Positions 16,501-19,363 of a stretch of DNA of 19,363 nucleotides are shown here, one piece after another. Under the pieces are notes generated by a model. It worked only from the letters and a program-made list of their open reading frames with translations, made no database searches and was not told the origin of the DNA. This DNA comes from Lachnospiraceae bacterium UBA7076 (GTDB taxonomy: Bacteria; Bacillota; Clostridia; Lachnospirales; Lachnospiraceae). Made by a program: the position numbers and the translations under genes. Positions within the stretch are counted from its first letter, which is position 1. Every line of letters starts with the position of its first letter. The stretch is from positions 148,477 to 167,839 of the forward strand of contig DKZK01000010.1 of the NCBI GenBank assembly GCA_002493625.1. Reading direction: 5' to 3'.

Positions 16501-16743
16501 TTCCTTAAGTATAAGCTGCTCCACAACCGAAGCCGTAAGAGGCTCAATGTAAACTCTGTCGGCTATGTTTTTATCCGTCATAATTGTTGCGGGATTTGAG
16601 TTGAGAAGCACAACCTCAACGCCCTCCTCCTTGAGAGAACGGCATGCCTGTGTGCCTGCATAGTCAAACTCCGCAGCCTGCCCGATAACAATCGGTCCCG
16701 AGCCGAGCATTAAAACCTTTTTTATATCTTTATTTTTAGGCAT
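13540..16743 (-). CDS. carB: Carbamoyl-phosphate synthase large subunit
   Basis: This subunit uses two ATP, bicarbonate and CarA-derived ammonia to form carbamoyl phosphate. The 1067-aa product has the full layout: a first ATP-grasp half starting KKVLMLGSGPIVIGQAAEFDYAG (carboxyphosphate synthesis, to about 400), an oligomerisation domain (about 400-550), a second half starting KKVLVLGSGPIRIGQGIEFD (carbamate phosphorylation), and a C-terminal allosteric MGS-like domain (about 935-1067, EIGRRFAAIGYKIYATRGTAK). The frame stays open upstream to a GTG at 16797. Family alignment places the start at ATG 16743, before PKNKDIKKVL. No ribosome binding site precedes any candidate start, because an 83-bp insertion separates this ATG from the AAAGGA box after carA. 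The subunit should work with CarA, 40-95 bp upstream. Confidence 0.95.
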   Translation of the reverse strand: MPKNKDIKKVLMLGSGPIVIGQAAEFDYAGTQACRSLKEEGVEVVLLNSNPATIMTDKNIADRVYIEPLTASVVEQLILKEKPDSILPTLGGQAGLNLAMELDESGFLKEHNVRLIGTTALTIKKAEDRQAFKDTMEKIGEPIAASLVVKNVEDGIAFTETIGYPVVLRPAYTLGGSGGGIAYNQEQLMEILENGLRLSRVGEVLVERCIAGWKEIEYEVMRDSAGNCITVCNMENIDPVGVHTGDSIVVAPSQTLGDKEYQMLRSSALNIITELGITGGCNVQYALNPDSFEYCVIEVNPRVSRSSALASKATGYPIAKVAAKIALGYTLDEIKNAITKKTYACFEPMLDYVVVKIPRLPFDKFISAKRTLTTQMKATGEVMSICDNFEGALMKAIRSLEQHVDSLISYDFSELSRDEMKKELKIVDDMRLWRVAQAFRMGITAEEISEITRIDKWFIDKIANLTDMEFKLKTTELDEELLREAKRMEFPDYVIARFNGKTEEYVKKLRKEYGITAVYKMVDTCAAEFEAATPYYYSVYGGENEAVRTDRKKVLVLGSGPIRIGQGIEFDFCSVHCTWAFAGEGYETIIVNNNPETVSTDFDIAHKLYFEPLTPEDVENIVDVEKPDGAVVQFGGQTAIKLTEALIKMGVPILGTSAENVDAAEDRELFDEILEKCHIKRPKGRTVFTAEEAKQAAAELGYPVLVRPSYVLGGQGMQIAINDEDVEQYIGIINQIAQEHPILVDKYLVGKEIEVDAVCDGEDIVIPGIMEHIERAGIHSGDSISVYPARTISDSAKKKIEEYTRRLAKALHVIGMINIQFIVCEDDVYVIEVNPRSSRTVPYISKVTGIPIVLLAAKAIMGYNLRDMGYTSGLQPEAEYYAIKMPVFSFEKIRGADISLGPEMKSTGECLGISKDFNEALYKAFSGAGINLPKYRNMIMTVRDEEKEAAVEIGRRFAAIGYKIYATRGTAKALNEAGVKAYRTNKIEQDSPNLMDLILGHKIDLVIDIPPQGVEHSGDGFLIRRSAIETGVNVITAMDTARALITSLENACECPADKLSLIDIAAI

Positions 16744-16826
16744 TTGTTGTACCATGCCGCAAGGCGTGGTGCCATTTGGCCGCGACTTTTGCGGCACAAA
16801 TAAAGGTTGAAAAAAGCTTGCGGCAT
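16722..16826 (-). CDS. Possible 34-aa upstream ORF overlapping the carB start
   Basis: The ATG at 16826 follows the AGAAAGGA sequence after carA (spacing only 3 nt) and opens a 34-codon frame out of register with carB. It begins MPQAFFNLYLCRKSRG and ends at TAA inside carB codon 7. Ribosomes finishing it would terminate about 20 nt past the carB ATG and could reinitiate there. Three arginine codons, all CGC, occur in the peptide. It looks like a by-product of the insertion at 16746-16828; whether it is translated is unknown. Confidence 0.35.
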   Translation of the reverse strand: MPQAFFNLYLCRKSRGQMAPRLAAWYNKCLKIKI

Positions 16827-16828
16827 TT
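16739..16828. repeat. 83-bp palindromic insertion at the carA-carB junction, flanked by 7-bp direct repeats
   Basis: GGCATTT occurs at 16739-16745 and again at 16822-16828, so 83 bp lie between equivalent points. Removing one repeat unit would place carB directly after AAAGGATAA as a normal start. The unit contains TGCCGCAA (16755-16762) paired with TTGCGGCA (16789-16796) around a GC-rich inner stem including GCCATTTGGC (16771-16780). It also carries AAAGGTTGAAAAAA (16802-16815), a perfect 14-bp inverse of the end of carA (16847-16860). It has no coding capacity for mobility. It may be a miniature palindromic element or a template-switch product. Confidence 0.6.
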
Positions 16829-16837
16829 ATCCTTTCT

Positions 16838-17935
16838 TTAATTCTGTTTTTTCAACCTTTGTCCTTCCATCATATCGATAAACCGGTCAAACAAATATGC
16901 CGAGTCCTGTGGTCCCGGACATGCTTCGGGATGAAACTGCACAGTGAAAATATTTTTGCCTATATATTTTAATCCCTCGTTTGTGCCGTCGTTTACATTT
17001 ACAAAGGCAGGAGCTGCAATACTCTTATCGATTGTGTCCGTATCTACAACGTAGCCGTGATTTTGTGAGGATATATAAACACGCCCTGTCTCAAGATCCT
17101 TTACAGGGTGATTGCCTCCCCTGTGACCGTACTTCATTTTCTTCGTTTTTGCTCCTGTTGCAAGTGCCATAAGCTGATGTCCCAAGCATATGGCAAATAT
17201 GGGTATATCGGAAGCATAAAGCTTTTTTATCTCAGCAATTATATCCGTACATACGGCAGGGTCGCCGGGACCATTTGAGAGCATGATGCCGTCAGGCTTC
17301 TTGGCAAGTATTTCCTCCGCCTTTGTTGTTGCGGGATATACCGTTACGTTACAGCCTCTTTTTGCAAGGGATTTTGCTATATTTTTCTTTGCCCCAAGGT
17401 CAAGGAGAGCAACGGTTTTTGCTTCCGGGTTTAATGCTTCCAGCACATATTTCTCGCTGCATGTTACCTTTTCCACAACGTGACCTGTGGTGTATTCCTT
17501 TAATTTTGGTATTATGTCAACCATGTTATAATTTTCATCAGTGGTTATCATGCAGTTCATTGTGCCATTTTCACGGAGTATTTTTGTCAATTGTCTTGTA
17601 TCTATACCGCATATTCCGGTAATGTCAAAGCGTTTTAAGTAATTGAACAGGGTGTCCTCACATCTGAAATTGCTTGCAGTTTTTGAAAGCTCCCTTACTA
17701 TGTAGCCGTCAAGCCACGGTCTTATGGATTCCTCATCCTCATGGCATATTCCGTAATTTCCGATAAGCGGATATGTCATGCATACCGCCTGCCCTGCATA
17801 GGAGGGGTCGGTTAATACCTCAAGGTAGCCTGTCATGGAGGTATTAAAGACAAGCTCGCTTATGATTTCTTTCCTTGAGCCAATGCTTTTTCCCTCAAAA
17901 ATGTGCCCATCTGCAAGAATTAAAAACGCTTTCAT
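16838..17935 (-). CDS. carA: Carbamoyl-phosphate synthase small subunit (glutamine amidotransferase)
   Basis: CarA hydrolyses glutamine and channels the ammonia to CarB. The 365-aa protein has the N-terminal CPSase domain (about 1-140, with the characteristic ELVFNTSMTGYLEVLTDPSY) and a class I glutamine amidotransferase domain (about 172-360). The catalytic triad is complete: C250 in FAICLGHQ, and H335 and E337 in QFHPEA. GGNHPVKD and SSQNHGY are family motifs. The start has an AGGAAAGGA box upstream. carB follows after 40 bp (counted to the GTG at 16797), or 94 bp counted to its likely ATG. The gene is preceded by a 350-bp leader with a terminator hairpin and a large palindrome, so the operon is probably controlled by attenuation (inference). 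No PyrR binding motif was recognised in that leader. Confidence 0.95.
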   Translation of the reverse strand: MKAFLILADGHIFEGKSIGSRKEIISELVFNTSMTGYLEVLTDPSYAGQAVCMTYPLIGNYGICHEDEESIRPWLDGYIVRELSKTASNFRCEDTLFNYLKRFDITGICGIDTRQLTKILRENGTMNCMITTDENYNMVDIIPKLKEYTTGHVVEKVTCSEKYVLEALNPEAKTVALLDLGAKKNIAKSLAKRGCNVTVYPATTKAEEILAKKPDGIMLSNGPGDPAVCTDIIAEIKKLYASDIPIFAICLGHQLMALATGAKTKKMKYGHRGGNHPVKDLETGRVYISSQNHGYVVDTDTIDKSIAAPAFVNVNDGTNEGLKYIGKNIFTVQFHPEACPGPQDSAYLFDRFIDMMEGQRLKKQN

Positions 17936-17953
17936 AGATGTTGTTCCTTTCCT

Positions 17954-17980
17954 GTTACTTTTGTTGTTACTCTTTGTTAC
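17954..17980 (-). repeat. Triple GTAAC repeat before carA
   Basis: On the minus strand GTAACA or GTAACC-type units recur three times (plus-strand GTTAC at 17954-17958, 17966-17970 and 17976-17980), spaced 12 and 10 bp, close to one helical turn. They lie between the large palindrome and the carA ribosome binding site. They could be a regulator site or chance repetition. Confidence 0.25.
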
Positions 17981-17995
17981 CTTTTTTATCCGTAC

Positions 17996-18158
17996 GGAAG
18001 CTGTGCCCGTATCAGTCTGTATATAACCGTATAAAACACGCTTTCGCTCGCCTCCGACGTAACGGACACTAAACTCACCGCTTCGCGGCTCGTTAAGTGC
18101 CGACGTCTACAGACGGTTTTATTCGGTTACAGACAGACTGACACATACGCCAGCTTCC
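17996..18158. repeat. 163-bp imperfect palindromic element (MITE-like) in the carA leader
   Basis: The arms pair as GGAAGCTG (17996-18003) with CAGCTTCC (18151-18158), TCAGTCTGT (18012-18020) with ACAGACTGA (18133-18141), and TAACCG plus ATAAAAC (18024-18037) with GTTTTAT plus CGGTTA (18116-18129). The GC-rich centre continues the symmetry, with GACGT and GGACACT (left) against AGTGCC and ACGTC (right) around GCTTCGCGGC. It is GC-richer than its surroundings and has no ORF. This is the form expected of a dispersed miniature inverted-repeat element; only one copy is present in this window. Confidence 0.65.
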
Positions 18159-18160
18159 TG

Positions 18161-18191
18161 TATATCGGCTGATGTAATATAAATATGTCAA
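18161..18191 (-). promoter_or_regulatory. Weak secondary promoter candidate for carA
   Basis: TTGACA (18186-18191, minus strand, perfect -35) is followed by GATATA (18161-18166) at a long 19-bp spacing. If used, it would start transcription inside or at the edge of the palindromic element and bypass the terminator at 18239-18274. Confidence 0.3.
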
Positions 18192-18233
18192 AAATTATTA
18201 AACAGCTTGGTTATTTGTCTGCTGCGATTGTCA

Positions 18234-18274
18234 TGCAAAAAGGGGTCAGAAAACTAATGTTTTCTGACCCCTTT
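18234..18274 (-). terminator. Intrinsic terminator or attenuator at the start of the car leader
   Basis: A perfect 16-bp stem (18239-18254 with 18259-18274), of the form AAAGGGGTCAGAAAAC on the plus strand, has a 4-nt loop. On the minus strand the GGGG/CCCC base is followed by TTTTT, a strong intrinsic terminator. It starts only about 10 nt after the start point predicted from the promoter at 18291-18319, so most transcripts would end near 50 nt unless antitermination occurs. Confidence 0.85.
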
Positions 18275-18290
18275 GTCATTAACATATAAT

Positions 18291-18319
18291 ATTATGAAAC
18301 TTTTTCGGTGGTTTGTCAA
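18291..18319 (-). promoter_or_regulatory. Consensus promoter upstream of the car attenuator
   Basis: On the minus strand the -35 TTGACA (18314-18319) is perfect and the -10 CATAAT (18291-18296) matches 5 of 6, with the optimal 17-bp spacer. The start point is expected at 18285-18283. It should serve the carA-carB-arcC-glnA-ANTAR cluster or a very short RNA ending at the adjacent terminator. Confidence 0.8.
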
Positions 18320-18374
18320 ATGGTTTTTATCTTGAATTTAACTTTTGAGATATTAATATTGTTAAGCTATTCTT

Positions 18375-18539
18375 CTATTTCTTCCCTTGTAGTCCCACCG
18401 GCAAACCTTTTGCCATCAGACCACAATGTGGATTCAGCTCAAAGGACATGAAGGTTACTTGCGCTTGAGCCAGCTCTACTGCTATGAGTAGTACAGAAAG
18501 ACTAACTAATAAATAAGAAATAGTTAATTTTTCCATCAT
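18375..18539 (-). CDS. Possible small secreted or membrane peptide (54 aa), low confidence
   Basis: The frame starts ATGATG and encodes MMEKLTISYLLVSLSVLLIA, followed by VELAQAQ. This resembles a signal peptide: a basic residue, a hydrophobic run of about 15 and a small-residue cleavage region (A-Q-A). The remaining part includes FELNPHCGLMAKGLPVGLQ. There is no ribosome binding site. The frame is only 54 codons and lies in the 650-bp stretch between the MATE gene and carA. A competing frame ends at 18367-18369 and contains WSDGKRFAGGTTREE, which looks more like real protein but is closed by a TGA after about 23 codons. The stretch may thus be decayed coding sequence. I recognise no family. 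Confidence 0.25.
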   Translation of the reverse strand: MMEKLTISYLLVSLSVLLIAVELAQAQVTFMSFELNPHCGLMAKGLPVGLQGKK

Positions 18540-18589
18540 TTTCTATCAAGGATTCTACACTTTCAGCTTTAAGCCCCACTTCTCATCTT

Positions 18590-19363
18590 TCAAAAATAAT
18601 GGTACTGTTTTCGATGCCTGCATAGCAGATATACCATCAGTATAAGCGTGAAAAACTCCGCAAGCGGTACTGCAAGCCATACGCCCGTTACCTTTAAAAA
18701 TCTCGGCAATGCCAAAAGGAACACTGTAATAAATCCAAACGTCCGTAGAAAAGATATGGTTGCAGACGCTTTCCCATTGGACAATGCCGTAAATAATGCG
18801 GATGAAAAAATATTGCATCCAGAGAACAGAAAGCTGAATGAAAAAATGACAAATCCATCCTTTGTAATTTCAAAAACATTCCTGTTATCCTCGGCAAATA
18901 CCTTTGCAATGCTTTCTCCACCAAGCATCGAAAACAAAAATACGAATATGGAAATCCCCGCTATAAAGCTGAAACAAATACAGACAGTCTTTTTTAGCTG
19001 TTTTACATTCCCGCTCCCATAGTTATAGCTTACGACGGGGGCTGTTCCCATAGAAAAGCCAATATAAAACGTTGTTAAGAGGAACTGCGAATATATAATA
19101 ACTGTAATCGCCGCCACACCGTCCTCGCCTAATAGCTTCATCATCGTTACATTAAACAGAAATGTCGTTACGGCAGTCGAACACTGGCCTACCATTTCCG
19201 ACGCACCATTGGAACAGCTTTTCAGCAGAACAGATACGTCCATGTCAGGCTTGCAAAAGTGCAGTTCACTTTTTTTCATCAGAAAAAATATTGTACCAAT
19301 ACTTGTCGGTATCATATATCCGATGCCTGTCCCAATAGCAGCTCCCTTGATTCCCATTTGCAG
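18590..19363 (-). CDS. MATE family efflux transporter, C-terminal part (5' end outside window)
   Basis: The frame is open through the right edge, so at least 257 residues of a protein usually about 440-450 aa long are present. MATE transporters expel drugs or metabolites using Na+ or H+ gradients. Features are about six remaining membrane segments, the inter-half GIKGAAIGTGIGY, the segment SEMVGQCSTAVTTFLFN at the start of the second bundle, and FYIGFSMGTAPVVSYNYGSGN, a characteristic MATE motif. The protein ends in a basic tail (RHRKQYHYF). Direction and position put it upstream of the car leader, 270 bp before the promoter at 18291-18319. It has no visible terminator of its own, so read-through toward the small ORF is possible. 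Confidence 0.9.
   Translation of the reverse strand: MQMGIKGAAIGTGIGYMIPTSIGTIFFLMKKSELHFCKPDMDVSVLLKSCSNGASEMVGQCSTAVTTFLFNVTMMKLLGEDGVAAITVIIYSQFLLTTFYIGFSMGTAPVVSYNYGSGNVKQLKKTVCICFSFIAGISIFVFLFSMLGGESIAKVFAEDNRNVFEITKDGFVIFSFSFLFSGCNIFSSALFTALSNGKASATISFLRTFGFITVFLLALPRFLKVTGVWLAVPLAEFFTLILMVYLLCRHRKQYHYF

Noticed and set aside
17936..18290. PyrR binding loop, T-box or S-box style leader for carA
   Set aside because: No PyrR anti-antiterminator motif, T-box sequence or known riboswitch core was recognised in the leader.
10566..18290. Dual hexaloop ANTAR target hairpins
   Set aside because: I looked in the car leader and in the carA-carB, carB-arcC and arcC-glnA gaps. The hairpins seen have loops of 3-5 nt or very long loops and do not show the A-x-x-G hexaloop pattern.

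Overview
The window comes from a low-GC Gram-positive anaerobe of the Clostridia, most likely Lachnospiraceae (inference). The grounds are Shine-Dalgarno-rich starts, clostridial-type type I glutamine synthetase, a glnA-ANTAR gene pair, a YtrA-type GntR/ABC operon and general codon use. No tRNA, rRNA, CRISPR array or phage gene is visible.

Layout, left to right. At 1-563 is a GNAT acetyltransferase with its own promoter. At 651-3190 (minus) is a GntR(YtrA)-ABC ATPase-membrane protein-membrane protein operon. It has a consensus promoter and a palindromic operator just past the start point. At 3467-3715 (minus) is an N-terminally truncated antibiotic-biosynthesis-monooxygenase (ABM) remnant. 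At 3742-6935 (plus) a promoter is followed by a leader that looks like a complete yybP-ykoY (Mn2+) riboswitch with alternative antiterminator and terminator folds. It precedes an ABC ATPase and an FtsX/MacB-type permease. At 6942-8424 (minus) are a rhomboid intramembrane protease and a small coiled-coil protein. At 8568-10556 (plus) is an ABC-F ATPase.

The right half is one minus-strand nitrogen/carbamoyl-phosphate cluster: carA, carB, a carbamate kinase, glnA and an ANTAR protein, transcribed from about 18284 down to 10566. CarAB uses glutamine, bicarbonate and ATP to make carbamoyl phosphate for pyrimidines and arginine. GlnA makes the glutamine, carbamate kinase interconverts carbamoyl phosphate and ATP, and the ANTAR protein is a likely RNA-binding antiterminator. 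Three of these proteins depart from their family at active-site or signalling residues: the kinase glycine loop, GlnA nucleotide-site arginines, and a receiver domain without a phosphoacceptor. A partial MATE transporter enters from the right edge (minus).

The most notable non-coding structure is: (1) the riboswitch and its switching hairpins at 3792-3949; (2) a consensus promoter followed about 10 nt later by a 16-bp terminator hairpin in front of carA; (3) a 163-bp imperfect palindrome in the carA leader; (4) an 83-bp palindromic insertion between 7-bp direct repeats at the carA-carB junction, which separates carB from its ribosome binding site and creates an overlapping upstream ORF.
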